Counted from the stretch's first letter, positions 25,757-38,134 are shown. The stretch is 64,000 nucleotides of DNA from Allolobophora icterica (GCA_963556255.1 OY744608.1:28743028-28807027), one strand, 5' to 3'. A program made the numbers and translations. The notes: generated from the letters alone by a model not told the origin.

Positions 25757-28179
25757 AGCACTATTAACTAGTATAATCTCGAAAGCTCTGCAGTGGTGTA
25801 TACGCTGTGTTCGATGTTAACAATGGCGGTTGAAGCATAGTGGATTGTGACATTTTGCCTTGTCAGATTTCATTTTGTCGTTGTCTTTCAGAAACCATTG
25901 ATATGGCAGCAGTCAGCAGATTGGAATTGTTTTTCTTTTGACTTCCTTCTTCTGGTCTCAACTGCATGGAGCTCATGCGTTTGTCTCCTCAGTCTGAAAA
26001 CTGTTATGATTTGTCGGATTGAGCTTATATATAGAGCGTTTCTGCGGTTATATATACTTTGCAGGCCTCCTCCACAAAAATACACGACAAACCATAGCGT
26101 TTATCAGTATGACAGCGCATGGTAGAACAATGTTCGAGTTTGATGTTTGGTATAGGCCTACGTTATGATATGGAGTGTGCACAATATACTGCATGAATTG
26201 GCCTATAATTCTCTGCCTAATTCGGTATAAAACTTCTAAACGAGCATGCATTCATACAGTCACAGCCACTGTTATGGAAAATTAGGCCTACTTATGTTCG
26301 TTCAAACAATTGAAATATTGAAAAAAATGGTTCCAACCGCTGACAATACGAAACAAAGTGGGCTTTTGTGGAATAATATATGCAACTTATTCTAGCATAA
26401 AACCACAGCTACAGAAAATCATCTGACTTCGTTGCATTATGGCCGTTTTTGCCTTCCAGCCAAGAGATTTCTTCAACAATTAAGGAGCTCAGAAGTTTTA
26501 TTGCTAGAAGCTTTATTAACATGCTTTCATTATGAACTCCAGTAAGCTTCTAATTATGTGAACACGTCATTTTGCGTTTCCATGGTAACGTTCTCTGAAA
26601 CGACGACGTCATATTAGGGCTGTTTGTCTTACGTCATCTTTCGAAGAGGTTGTCATGTTGCCATGGTGCAGCATTTCTCAATTCGTGAAAGAACTTCGAA
26701 GACGGTAAACTCTACGCTCTAAAATCTTCAAATAAACAAGAATTTCAAGACGATTAACGTTTGAAATGTCTTTGAATGAACAAGATTTTCAAGTATAGGG
26801 ATCAGCCGGGTAGACATTTTCTACCGAGTAGGCCTACCGAATCCGAGTATTTGGGTGTATTATTTGCCGGATCCGGGTACGAACCGAGTACCATTTGTTC
26901 CGTATGTGAAGCTTCATGTAATGAAAAATAATTGAAATTAATTTCTGTACTTGTAATAATTCTTGTTCATTCAAAGATTTCAAACGTCGACACACAATTA
27001 GAATGTACTTATGTGACCATGCACTTAAGCGAAGATCCGAGTAAGAAATTTCACTTTATTCTTTGCATTAATTATTAAGAAAGTGATTGTTCGTCTTTCC
27101 AGTAAGTTGTTGGATGGTTCATTTAACACTTTAACGACAAGAGCGAATGGGAAGCTCACACAACTTTTAAAAACTTCTCGGGTCACTGGGCATTATTTCC
27201 TTATGGGTTCATCGTTACCAATGGAGTGCAACTTGCCGGAGCGTTGCCATTCCACGATTCTCTGCCAATCGTCCTGGCTGTTGGATGAAGTTCCGCCTCC
27301 ATCAGAAACGTGTATACCAAGCTGTAATTGCACTCTGTGCACTTGCCCACGATCTTGTTTGACTGAGGGGGTGCATGGAACACGTTTGAACCGACCTGGT
27401 AAAAAGAGGTGAAAAACGTTTGACCTTTTTGGTGTTTCTTAAGAATTGGGGGAGCTGTATACTGTGTCCTCCCACTGTTAAAGGTGAGGGGTCTTGTCCC
27501 CCTCGACCCTCCCGGATCGCCGCCCATGACTCTTTGCCAAGCGTAAATATAGCGCCCGTCCAAAGATCAACTTAACCAATAACGACCAAATTTGTTATCC
27601 CGAATATAATAATATTTACTATAAATATGTTCAAACGACAATTTTTAAATAAGCCATGAACTGTCAGGTATCTATCTAGTAATATTATATATATACACTT
27701 TTATTTGTTGTTATTTAATTTTATTACATTTATTTCATTTTAAATGGATATTAGATAAAGTAATTAGTTTAATAATTAAACCATTCCGTCTCAAAAGTTG
27801 CGCCCTATCGAGTTGCGCCCTGTTCCATGGCACCGCTGGAACACCCCTCGCTACGGTACTGGCCTCCACCATCCGGGTCCAACCATTTGAGTTTTCGTAT
27901 TGGCCGCTTACATATACTATAATGAACATTTATGATTAAAGACGTCACTGGTAGATTGTACTATTCCCTATATTAACAACAGAACTTCACTATAAATAAC
28001 ATTATTTAACGCAGGCCTACCTGCGCAGTAACAGCACGCAGGAGAAGACAGCAGGCAACAACGTGTCGAAGTTTATCATTAACAAGGCTTGCTGCTGTGT
28101 AAAATACCTGGCGCTGCCTTTTTACCAATGGACCTTTTCTTGCCTATATAATAAACCCCAAAGCTTACAGCTTTTATTT
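25757..28179. other. Intergenic, transposon remnants, no gene
   Basis: Two inverted stretches of about 28 bp (near 26758-26787 and 26966-26993, TTTGAATGAACAAG and its complement) enclose a short insert with repeated CCGAGTA/CCGGGTA motifs. A G/C-rich transposon end lies at about 27470-27530 and resembles 9873-9930 in opposite orientation. No coding region is supported. Confidence 0.45.
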
Positions 28180-28187
28180 AATAATTT

Positions 28188-28493
28188 CATGGGCGTACGG
28201 AAAGGGGAGGGGGAGATTTGCCCCCTCCTAGATTTGTTGGCAATTTTACAAAAATTAAATCTTTTGATTATTATGATTAATTAAACAGTCCCGATCCAAT
28301 TTTCAATGCGAAAAAACACTTAATTATTTTGGTGAAGTCTTTGACCATTATTTATTTCTTTAGTTGTCACGGTTTCTGTGTTCCTGCATAGATATATTCC
28401 AAGCAAAGACATAATTTTGCTCCCCTACAAAAATTGTGCCCTCCTGCAAAAATTCCTCCCCACCCCCAACAAAAATTCCTGCGGACGCCCACG
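28188..28493. mobile_element. hAT-type MITE with perfect 8-bp TSD
   Basis: 306 bp, ends CATGGGCGTACGG and the near-complement GCGGACGCCCACG, flanked by the perfect duplication AATAATTT (28180-28187 and 28494-28501). Non-coding interior. Confidence 0.85.
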
Positions 28494-29312
28494 AATAATT
28501 TAAATTTCATCAACGTTATGTTGACCTATTTTAATAAGGTGTTTGCTATGTTTGGCATCTGAAGTCAACCATCGCAATATTTTAAGGATTCTTACCTGGC
28601 ACCGAAAGAGACTAAGCAACCTATAGCTAAGCAGACTTGATTTGATATAGCGCCGGTAAATAAAGTGGTCTTCCTGACATGACTTTGTGTGGCGCCGAGA
28701 ATTTGCGGAGATTTTCACTACATTATATTTTATCGATTAATTCCATAAACGCGGTGACTCTTTCATCATATATATATAGTCGATCCTAAATTCCCAAAGT
28801 AAGTCATATAGATAGGACAATGTGAAGTCCATGCATATATACAAGGACCATTGGCATGACGTAAGACTCAGTAAGGCCAGTGTATGTATACGACGATCAT
28901 TGGCATATTGTATACTCAGTAAGACCAGTGTATACGTATACAAGGCTCAGTGGCATGATGTACACTCAGTAAGACCATGCAATGTGTATATACGAGGATA
29001 ACTGGCATGATGTAAAACCCAGTTTATGTATGAGGATCATTGGCATGATGTGAAACTCAGTAAGACCAGTCTATGTATACGAGGATCACTGGCATGCATG
29101 CATGATGTAAAACTCAGTAAGACCACTGTGTATAAGAGGTACATTGGCATGATGTAAAACTCAGTAAGACCAGTGTCATGATATAAAAACTCAATAAGAC
29201 CAGTGTATGTAGCATACGAGGATCAGTGGCATGATGTAAAACTCAGATTATTTTATGTAGGCCTATATACGAGGATCATTGGCATGATGTAGGCCTAAAA
29301 CTCAGTAAGACC

Positions 29313-29502
29313 AGTGTTTTAGTTGTCGGGGGGGTTCAACCCCCCTAGTTCTCTTTCTAACCCCCTCAGCTAAGTAACTGAAAATTTGTTGGGGGGTTAC
29401 TTTACTACAAAAAAACTGGTGTTTGGTCTATGTGATTATGTGATTTGGTAATCTGCAAATTTTTGACCCCCCCCCAGTTGTTTTTGGACAACTAAAACAC
29501 TG
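29313..29502. mobile_element. Small MITE inside the satellite
   Basis: Perfect 15-bp inverted ends AGTGTTTTAGTTGTC (29313-29327) and its complement (29487-29501). If the right end is 29502, the element is flanked by a 9-bp direct repeat AGTAAGACC. That motif also belongs to the satellite monomer, so target duplication and array periodicity cannot be separated. Confidence 0.75.
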
Positions 29503-29872
29503 AGTAAGACCGAGGATAATTGGCATGATGCAAAACTCAGTAAGACCATTTTATGTATACGAGGATCATTGGCATGATGTAAAACTCAGTTAGACCGAGG
29601 ATAATTGGCATGATGCAAAACTCAGTAAGACCATTTTATGTATACGAGGATCATTGGCATGATGTAAAACTCAGTAAGACCGAGGATAATTGGCATGATG
29701 CAAAACTCAGTAAGACCATTTTATGTATACGAGGATAATTGGCATGATGTAAAACCCAGTAAGACCATTGTGTATACGAGGATCACTGGCATGATGTAAA
29801 ACTCAGTGAGACCGAGGATATATAATTGGCATGATGTAAAACCCAGTAAGACCAGTTTATGTTTACGAGGAT

Positions 29873-32299
29873 CATAGGCGTAGGGGAAATTTCAGCGGCG
29901 GGGGGTCAAGATTTTATTTCTGCCCGAAAAAAAATCCGTGTAATTGCCATGGCGTCGTGCATTTATGGTCTCTCTAGAATAGCCCAAAAAGTCCCCGGGC
30001 CCCTGAGAATTAGCCTCCTCTGCCCCCCTTTCGGCGGGCCTGCTCTTGAACCATTCAGGATTAAAATCCCTTCGAGTTCCTTCACGTCCGATTCTTTTTG
30101 GACAATACTCTTTGAGCATTGGTTGGTTTGGGCAAGGCTGGCCATCCTTCATTAGGGCCTACATCATCGCTAGAGGGAGTGTTGAAGTTCTCATTCTCAG
30201 AGTCAGGTTGGTCAGCATCCTCTTCGTCAAAACTTGAACTTTCACTATGGTCATTTTCATGAAACAGCTCGTTTGACGCAACTGTCGTCTGTCGATAAGC
30301 TTACACCAGATGTGTCCGGTGCAGACAGCAGACTGAGCATAGGTCTATCTATAGCAGATTGTGAGACTGCGGTTTGCTTTGGTTGCACGAAAAAAGTCCG
30401 CTGCTTTTGGGACTTTCACGCACAGCGATGAACTTAACATTTTTACTCTGGTGATTTTTACCACGCTGATCTGCGTAGTCTGAATCCTTATCACATTCAC
30501 TGAACGTAACACGCTGCCGATACCTTCGTTTTCGCGAAGGTTCGGCCATTACAAAGTTAAAATTTTAAAATTCTAACTTGATAACTGATGCTAACAATTA
30601 ACACTTAGTTTTGAGTCACAAATTCACAACTAAGTAAATATCAAACATGAGAGAAATGTCTGCACACAACGCTGACTTCCCGACCTGCACGCCGAAAAGT
30701 GGAGTGCAACAGAACTTGAATTTATTTCTTTTCTGAAGTCGGTATCCAGCCCAGGGCATTTTTTAACATGTTGACTGGTGGGGAAATTCCCCACCAGCCC
30801 TCTCGAATTCCCCACCAGTCCTTGCCCTTTTCCCCACCAGTGAATTTTGCCCTTTTTAGTCCCAGATAATTATTTTTTGTCATTTGTGTGACCTTATGCA
30901 TATGATATACTGTAAATGCCAACCATAGCAGACGTGAGATCTTTATAATTTATATTTCTTTGTTCACCAATAGTCTGCCCATAGACGTCTATGACTCTGC
31001 CACAGCAGACGTGAAATCTTTATTATTTATATTTCCTTAGTCACCAATAGTCTGCCACAGTAGACGTGAAATCTTTGAAACTTATATTTCTTTGGTCACC
31101 AGTAGTCCGATCTTTGCTGTCTTCGGTGTGTTGATATTTCTAATTTTATAATTTAAAAGCGAAAACTAAACATAAACTAAAACCGTAAAACTGAATTTTG
31201 GTTAGTGGCTACGATAAAGCTACTCTCTAGGGATTGGATTTATCCAACTGATGAAGAATGGACCGTATCCAGGTAAAGGTACTTGTTAAAACAGAAAATG
31301 GCTGTACTAAATGTTTTTGTTTATGATAATGATAAATATTAAATTATTATTAAATTAAATTATGACATTAAATAATAAATTAAATAATATAAAATATTAT
31401 AATAAATAATTGTGATAATTATTCCTGTGGCCTACAGCTCAGAAAGGTTTCTCTAATTCAGTGCTTTCTGACTTAAAATTACGCGCGAAAAATGCCCTTT
31501 TTCAAAATTCCCCACCAGTGAAAATTTCTTGAAAAATCCTCTGATCCAGCCCACATGTTGGATGCTATAAGTAGGTAAGTAACTAACTCAACTCAGTAAC
31601 TAATTTAGTAAATCATTGAATAAAGCTGTAAATGCTGTCGCGTCTCTCTAAACCCTGTCGTGGCCTATAGAGAGCGCGACGTATTCAATCTCGGACCAAA
31701 GGAGGTTTTTAGAGTTTTAATGTAAGAACCTACATATACAGATTACATATACATGTACGTACCAATCTCTATCGTTACTATCTATCCCAGTTAATCTTCC
31801 AAGTCGGTCTGACCCGTGTTCCCTGTCCCACAACCTCTGTGTTCCCCTCCCCTCCTCCACGATCCCTTGTATCGCCCCCATCAGTCTTGTTAAGCTGACT
31901 AAAGTCCAGTAGGGTGAAACGCGTGCAGGCAGGTAGGCAGGCTGGTGCCCAGCTTACACACCAGTCGGCCTCGCCTCTGGGGTGATTACGGCGAAGGGGT
32001 GGATGGAGGGTACTCTTCGGTTGATGTGGCCTCCTGTAAGATGTGATATAGTTTGAGGCATCTGCTGTTCTTCCATCACCACGCTGTGCTGGCCGTTTCT
32101 GTCATAGGCCAAGTCGGGAGACGAAGCCGTGACAAATGCTAGAGTGGTTTGCGAGCTAGTAGCTACTAATAGTCTAATACTATTCCGATTCGGGCAAATT
32201 GTTCAGCATATTTCCCGGTGCCTACTTGCCCGAAAAACAGGAATGCCCGAAATTTGGGGGGCGCTTGCCCCCCTTGACCCCCCGCCTCCTACGCCTATG
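29873..32299 (-). mobile_element. hAT-like element in the satellite, perfect 8-bp TSD
   Basis: Ends CATAGGCGTAGG and its complement. The 8-mer ACGAGGAT flanks it exactly (29865-29872 and 32300-32307). Minus-strand fragments at 30349-30549 and 29892-30152 look like pieces of a ZMYM/TTF-type hAT transposase N-terminus, including an Arg-Asp-Phe-Asn-Pro-Glu-Trp-Phe block. A second hAT (30752-31543) is nested within. Not coding-competent. Confidence 0.8.
30752..31543. mobile_element. Nested hAT-type element, perfect 8-bp TSD
   Basis: Ends CAGGGCATTTTT at the left and the complement of CAGAGGATTTTT at the right. The perfect duplication ATCCAGCC lies at 30744-30751 and 31544-31551. The subterminal motif CCCCACCAG is repeated several times near both ends. 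Confidence 0.85.
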
Positions 32300-32783
32300 A
32301 CGAGGATCATTGACATGATATGAAACTCACTAAGACCAGGGTATGTACATGGATACAAGGATCGTTGGCATGATGTATACATCATGTGTATCATGTGTAT
32401 ACGAGGATCTTACATCATGTGTATACGAGGAATTGGCATGATGTAAACTCGGTAAGACTATACTGTGTATATTATACATGGATCACTGGCATGATATAAA
32501 ACTCATTAAGACCAGTTTATGTATGTTAGGATCATTGGCATGATGTAAACTAAGTAAGACCATGTGTATATATATACGAGGATCATTGGTATGCTGTAAA
32601 ACGCAGTAAGACCATGCATTTATATATGGAGGATCACCATAGCATGGTGTAAACTCAGTAAGACCACTGTATACGAGAATCACTGACATGATGTAAAACT
32701 CAGTAAGACCACTGTGTATATGAGACAGAGAGAGACAGAGGCAGTGTATTGATCACATACTGAGAGTAGATTCATTCCTGAGA

Positions 32784-33010
32784 ATGCCGTCAACAGCCTT
32801 TATATGTCGTTATACTTTGATCCATCCATGCATTCTCCTGAGAACTATCATGGAGGGGAGAACGGAGGGTAAGAGAACGAGAAGAAGACCTCGATGGATG
32901 CTGCTTGACTTGGGTGATGACGGTTGGATGCATGTAACTGAAGGAAGAAGCCAAGCATCGAGTGAGGTGGTGCCATTGGGCTTTTTAAACTGCTCAAGGG
33001 CAGAGCACTT
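32784..33010 (+). mobile_element. LINE ORF2 C-terminal fragment
   Basis: The plus-strand frame has an Ile-Met-Glu-Gly-Arg-x-Glu-Gly-Lys-Arg-x-Arg-x-Arg-Pro-Arg block, the basic C-terminal signature of several non-LTR retrotransposon polyproteins, followed by a decayed Leu-Asp-Leu-Gly-Asp-Asp segment. Confidence 0.55.
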
Positions 33011-33119
33011 CAATAAGAAGTCTGACATGCTAATGAAATTATTTGTTGTTGTTGTTGTTATTATTGCTATTATCAAGTTATTATTATTATTATCATTATT
33101 TTTATTATTATTATTTTTT

Positions 33120-33416
33120 TTTGCCCCGAGGTATACAGGATCCCCCAGGGACTTCAATATTAATTAATGTAACATCCGGAAAATCAAACCTCGTCGTCCG
33201 GAGGCTCTGCAGGGAATGTCCCGTTGAAAGCAATAGAGTTGTAGCGTTGTATGCAAATAGATAGACGCTGGAAGAGAAACGAAGTCTCACGGCAGTCTCC
33301 ACTGATGATTGAAAGGCAACTACCTATATATCGCTGATGAATGCGGCGCCTGAGGGATTGACAGGGCCCAAGGTCTCAAAGGCAATTGCCTGGAATCTGT
33401 GGGTTGGTGGCAGTCC

Positions 33417-33417
<1 letters not shown>
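33120..33417 (-). mobile_element. Second, shorter copy of the 33.6-34.8 kb retroelement end
   Basis: The minus strand repeats, with stops, the same end motifs as 33566-33800: a Leu-Gly-Pro-x-Asn-Pro-Ser-x-x-x-Phe-Ile block, then Phe-x-Ser-Ser-Val-Tyr and an Asn-Ala-Thr-Thr-Leu-Leu-Leu-type stretch. The two copies are separated by an ATT tract (33418-33480). Confidence 0.55.

Positions 33418-33480
<63 letters not shown>
33418..33480. repeat. (ATT)n microsatellite
   Basis: Perfect ATT repeats between two copies of the same retroelement end. Confidence 0.95.
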
Positions 33481-33565
33481 TTAATTTTTTTTAATTTTTT
33501 TTTAATTTATTTATTTTTCAGGATTTGGAAAAAATTATTTAAGAGCAGATTTATTGTCTGGAGGG

Positions 33566-34790
33566 TCAGGCCTCGTCTTCAGGGTTTGAAGGAAATGTAC
33601 CTTTAAAAGGGACAAGGTTGTAGCGTTGAATGTTTATGGACAAGCGCTGGAACAGAAAGGTTGCTTCGCGTCTGTCGCCACTGATGGATGTGATGCGATT
33701 GCCTAGTTCCCTGATGAAATCTGAGGCCGACGGGTTAAACGGGCCCAGGGTTTCGACTGCCACCGGTTGGAATATGTACGAGGCGGGAAGGCCACGATAT
33801 TTCTCAATTTTTCGGTTGGCCGCCTGCACTGATGCTGGACCAACCGAACCGGCTGAGTGGGCGATATGCCGCGCAAGTATGGACAATCGTGGCGTCCCAC
33901 GCCAAGTATTTACCTCCTGACCAGGGTATTAAAGTGGCTCCGTCGGGTCTTTTTCCGTCCGATCTAAAGAGGCCTGCCGGTTCCTTGATACTGGGAATAT
34001 CCGCTCTTAGCAGGGCGCGCCAAATGATGTCATTGATGGCGTGATGACGTAAAGAGCGTCCAAGTGCCCTCCTACACACGAAGCCGTGGTGGCCCTCGGG
34101 GCCAACCAAGTCGCCGCAGTGGCATCTGTGGGGACTGCACAAGTCCAGGTAGAGGTGGAGGCCCACCTCTACCCGGACCGCCTCATTATCCAGGACGAGG
34201 CCACACGCGGCAATCGGGAGCGCGGTCAGCCAGTCGGCTGAATGAGGGCTGCTGGCCGCATCCAGCCTGGCCCGGTCAACCAGACTAGTGGCGCATTGGC
34301 GGATGTCTGCCCTATCCCTCTCGATTAAGGGCCGGTCCCAAACGCTCTGTCTGACAGGTAGGGGGCACATGATTGCCGGCAAGGTGTCCCGACGCGCCTC
34401 CAACAAGTCCGCCATATACTGATCTGGCACAACTGCGACTGCCACGAGAATAGCGGTCTGAAGCTCGAGAGTCGACGCGGCTGATGCCAAATAAGCTGAA
34501 GAAGCCAGCGAAACGACTCTACGAATACCAAGTCCCCCATCTCTGCTTGCAAGCGCAGCCTGCAGCCATTGGATGTCATTAAGAGAACAGTTGACAATTG
34601 TCTCAAGGCCCGACCTCATCAGTCCGTCCAATGTCCCCAGGGCCGGATGATCGAAACAAGGAGAACATCGGAGAAGATAGCTCAGCCTCGAAGCACCAAT
34701 TGATGAGCGTAGCAAGATCAAGGCATTCTGTGATGGCAACAAGCGGAGTCTTTCCAAGGCACGCCGGAACATATCGCAGTGGGCCGTCAT
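33566..34790 (-). pseudogene. Retroelement ORF C-terminal region, frameshifted
   Basis: A 328-residue minus-strand frame (34790-33804) and an overlapping frame (33886-33566) together cover the C-terminal region of a retrotransposon-type polyprotein. Visible elements are a Leu-Leu-Arg-Ser-Ser-x-Gly-Ala-Ser-Arg-Leu block, a Gly-Gly-Leu-Gly-Ile-Arg block, a Cys-His-Cys-x8-His-x3-Cys zinc motif, and a Gly-Lys-Arg-Pro-Asp-Gly-Ala-Thr-Leu-Ile-Pro-Trp stretch followed by Ala-Trp-Asp-Ala-Thr. The frame changes near 33880, so the gene is broken. ATT repeats flank both sides. The catalytic RT motifs are not in the window. The exact clade is not assigned. Confidence 0.55.
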
Positions 34791-34797
34791 AGTTTAT

Positions 34798-34798
34798 G

Positions 34799-34882
<84 letters not shown>
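34798..34882. repeat. (ATT)n microsatellite
   Basis: Perfect ATT repeats directly upstream of the minus-strand retroelement frame. Confidence 0.95.
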
Positions 34883-34883
<1 letters not shown>

Positions 34884-35245
34884 GGCGCCACTATTTAAAA
34901 AAAGTAAGCATCAATCGATGGCGCTGAGCAATTACTTCATGAAGGACTTGCTCAAGGTCCTTACAGTTGAATCTCGAACACCCTTCGTTAGGCGAGCGTT
35001 TAAACCAATCAGCTATACCAGGTATACATATAGCAGTGAGGTTTTAAGCACAATATTAGGCCTAATATATGGAATGGCAGTCGAGTTTATAATACACAAC
35101 CTGATCTAATTCTTTATTCTTGTTAGGTCAGTTATTCCCAACCTTTCTCAGAGCAAGGCGTGCACCTTACTAAAAGTCATTCGTGCACTGTCATGTCTCA
35201 ATGTAATCTTACTGCGCTTGTCGGTTTGAATTAATAAAGAAAAAG

Positions 35246-35247
<2 letters not shown>

Positions 35248-35331
<84 letters not shown>
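35248..35331. repeat. (ATT)n microsatellite
   Basis: Perfect ATT repeats ending just before the first 58-bp direct repeat. Confidence 0.95.
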
Positions 35332-35333
<2 letters not shown>

Positions 35334-35337
35334 GGTC

Positions 35338-35395
35338 AATCGCCTGATGAGTGTTTATCGACCTAAGCGCAGACGGATCCGATGAGCCAATTACT
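35338..35395. repeat. 58-bp direct repeat, left copy
   Basis: Identical over 58 bp to 35857-35914. The copies are separated by 461 bp of sequence without a recognised transposon end. Confidence 0.9.
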
Positions 35396-35856
35396 GCGAT
35401 TAATTTTATTTATTTTTCTCCAGTCAGGTCTTAATTTTAACTACGAATAAGGTTCCTTAATTGTATATTTAAATCGCAGCGCTGGGACTATTTCCACACT
35501 ATGTTACGTTTTAGAAAATGGCAATAGTCCTATTTCAGTACTGATAATCGTTAGCTTTCACATTTATTGCATGCCGTTCTGCTAATCTTGGAGCCGCACC
35601 ACTAGAGCAGGTTCACGGCACACTTGGGTGCCACGGCACCTATATGTTGGGAAACAATGTGTTTAGGATGATATAGTAGTACATAGTCTGTGTCGATGTA
35701 TATGGATTGAGTTTAAGTCGTCGTTCGTTCGTTCCCTTCTTTCTCTGTAAACATTCCCTGACCTCCGATCGCTGGCTAAGCATCATCGACGACCGCAGAA
35801 TAAATGCAACATGTTTATGAACTCGTATACATCCAGACTAATTTCGTTGTATGCGG

Positions 35857-35914
35857 AATCGCCTGATGAGTGTTTATCGACCTAAGCGCAGACGGATCCG
35901 ATGAGCCAATTACT
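35857..35914. repeat. 58-bp direct repeat, right copy
   Basis: Identical to 35338-35395 in the same orientation. Confidence 0.9.
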
Positions 35915-36179
35915 AAGGACGCCGGCTTATGTGCTTAAGTGGCGCCTCTGCTGTTGCAGATGGGGCACATATGTCCCTCAGCAGACGCGGCGGCATCGGC
36001 CGAGGCATCGGCCGGGCAGGAGACGGAGGCATGCAGGGACAGACGGGGTTCTTGGCGGGCGTCGTCCGTAACCCGAAACCATCGTCCTTTCCGGCGATCA
36101 GGAGGGGGCGATCCATGTAACCGTCTTCGGATAAACAAACGCAGCGCCGTCTCGCAACCTAAGACCGAGTCTTTCCGAC

Positions 36180-37030
36180 GGACGGAAGGCTGGGAGAGGA
36201 GGAATAGATGTAGCAGAAGGAGATGCGGAGGAAGACGAGGAGGAAGTTGCGGAGGAGAAGGAGATGGAGGAGGAATAGGAGCAAAATAGGAAGGAGAAGG
36301 AGGAGTAGGAAGAGGAGGTGAAACAGGTTGAGCAGGAGGAGGAATAGGAGCATCTGTGGGAAGGAGAAAGCGGAGTAGGAAGAGGAGGTGGAACAGGTTG
36401 AGCAGGAGGAGGAGGAATAGTAACATCTGTGGGAAGGAGAAAGAGGAGTAGGAAGAGGATGTGGAACAGGTTGAGCAGAAGAAGGAGGAATAGGAGAACC
36501 TGTGGAAAGGAGAAAGAGGAGTAGGAAGAGGAGGTGGAACAGGTTGAGCAGGAGGAGGAATAGGAGCATGTATGGAAAGGAAAAGGAAGACTACAGACAG
36601 AAGGAGCAGTATGATGAGTATAAGAATGAAGAGGAAGAAAAATAACCCGAGGAGAAGGAAAAGACGAGCAAAGAAACGGGATTAACGAAAGAAAAAAGGA
36701 GAAGATAGAATAAAAGAAGACAAAACGGAAAGAAGAGGAGACGAGAACAGTTAGTCGGAAGCTGAAAAGAAGAAAGCATATATAGCATACGGTTGGAAAC
36801 GGACGATGATGAGAAGAATTGGAGAAGGAGAGTAAGAAATAGAAATAAAAGAGAGCGCATGAGTATATGACTTGGAGAAAAAGGTAACAGCAAAATTAAA
36901 AGAGGAGAGGAACAAGATTTGAAAGAGGAAGTCGAAAACTCAATGAGAATAAGAAAAAGACAAAAGAAGAACTGAAAGAGGGAGAAAAGGAAGAGGATGA
37001 TTAAAGAACGATGAGTTGGCAAAATAATAG
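36180..37030. repeat. Polypurine tract with GA-rich minisatellite
   Basis: An almost pure purine plus strand. Between about 36300 and 36585, units of roughly 65-80 bp repeat (GGTGGAACAGGTTGAGCAG core followed by GGAGGAATAGGAG). The long minus-strand Leu/Phe/Ser-rich frames here are compositional artefacts. Confidence 0.85.
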
Positions 37031-37149
37031 GATTAGAGCTAGAGGAAGAGCATATGAGCAAAGACTGTGGCCTGTTTGAAGCCAATTATAATATGTAGGC
37101 CTACTATACTAACGCTATAGGCTTTTTAGAGAAGAGAAGAGCAGTCCCT

Positions 37150-37587
37150 TAAGCTAGCCCTGAGGCAGCCACGGGTATGAAGTGTTAGCGACTTCATTTT
37201 CTTAGCCACGGCATATGAGGGCGGGTGGCCGGTCCTCTACCTCGCCGTCACATCCTCTCACCGACAGTGTACGGTCAGTGTACTCATTATAGCTGAGTTG
37301 GCTAGGGGCGCAGGTGGAGCAGAAATCTCGAACCAATTTCGTAATGTAAGGTGCACAACGCTCCATAATAGCACTACAGAATTAACTGTAAAGAACAGAC
37401 TTGAGTTGTCATTTGTAAATGTAATCTGATATTTATAAAGCGCCACTGCAGAAAAATTCATCAGTGGCGCTCCCGAGTCCCGACCCGAAACAGTGAAATT
37501 ACTGTGGAATAATACAGACTAAGGCGCTTGCAAAACTGTGGAAGTGACAAAGTGAGGAGCTCCAGCAAGGCGTTTCCAGCTGATGGA
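37150..37587 (-). mobile_element. Antisense LINE, left half split by the nest; with dispersed repeat copy C
   Basis: 37150-37345 is copy C of the repeat also seen at 10107 and 14449. From about 37420 a LINE 3' end reads on the minus strand (TTTATAAAGCGCCACTG complement). At 37519-37587 it shows a Trp-Lys-Arg-Leu-Ala-Gly coding piece whose upstream partner (a Ser-Phe-Ala-x-Val-Gly-Pro-Ile-Ser block) is at 54448-54500. The LINE is therefore interrupted by everything from 37588 to 54447. Confidence 0.65.
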
Positions 37588-37841
37588 CAGAAGCGCGTTT
37601 ACACGTAGGCGCACTAGGCGCGCGCCTAGGGCCCCCAAATCTCGGAGGGCCCCAAACGATGGAAAATATTTTTTTACAATTATGGAACTGTCCAATACAA
37701 TTTGTAATAAATTTATCACAATAATGGGGACAATTTAAGAGTTCAATTTATTAAAGAAGTAAAAATGGCCACGTATTTTGCATTGATTCTTGATTGAACA
37801 CCTGATGTCAGTTTTTGTTGTTGCTAAAAATTAATCATTAA

Positions 37842-38134
37842 CAGGGGCGCCCGCAGGCTTAAAAAATTGGACGCACAACAAAGAAGTTCAATTTAGATAT
37901 AACATCTAAATTCGTTAACATGCCGTAGGCCTATTGTCGTTTAACAAAATACTGTTATCTGTGAGAATTTATTTCCGCTCTTGATTAAGCATAATTAAGA
38001 ATGTTCTGTTTTGCATGTTACGTAGATGATTCAATTGTTTTCAAAGATACCGATGCGAAGCTTATTCCTTGTGTGGATTTGATTTAGTGGGTGGACGCAC
38101 GTGCGTCCAGTGCGTCACGCTGCGGGCGCCTCTG
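37842..38134. mobile_element. hAT-type MITE with perfect 8-bp TSD
   Basis: 293 bp with CAGGGGCGCCCGCAG at the left and the complement of CAGAGGCGCCCGCAG at the right. The perfect duplication ATCATTAA lies at 37834-37841 and 38135-38142. It is inserted in element A. Confidence 0.9.

Larger units (their letters stand above)
28780..32730. repeat. Tandem satellite, about 40-55 bp monomers, interrupted
   Basis: Degenerate monomers share the core GAGGATCATTGGCATGATG followed by a TAAAACTCAGTAAGACC part. Around 29512-29740 the array has an 85-bp dimer period: the GAGGATAATT variant starts at 29512, 29597 and 29682 and alternates with GAGGATCATT. Two transposons sit in the array (29313-29502 and 29873-32299), and the repeat resumes after each. 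Confidence 0.9.

Noticed and set aside
25032..25820. Long frames of Trp/Met/Asp/Gly or Pro/Ser/Ile/His repeats
   Set aside because: They are translations of the GGAT microsatellite.
27083..27563. Overlapping frames of about 110-120 residues on both strands
   Set aside because: No domain pattern; the stretch contains a transposon end shared with 9873-9930.
28780..32730. CRISPR-like array
   Set aside because: The units are degenerate head-to-tail monomers without unique spacers and lie in eukaryotic DNA.
36159..37085. Leu/Phe/Ser-rich minus-strand frames resembling membrane proteins
   Set aside because: The plus strand is nearly pure purine, so any minus-strand frame reads as Leu/Phe/Ser/Pro; internal DNA repeats confirm a minisatellite.
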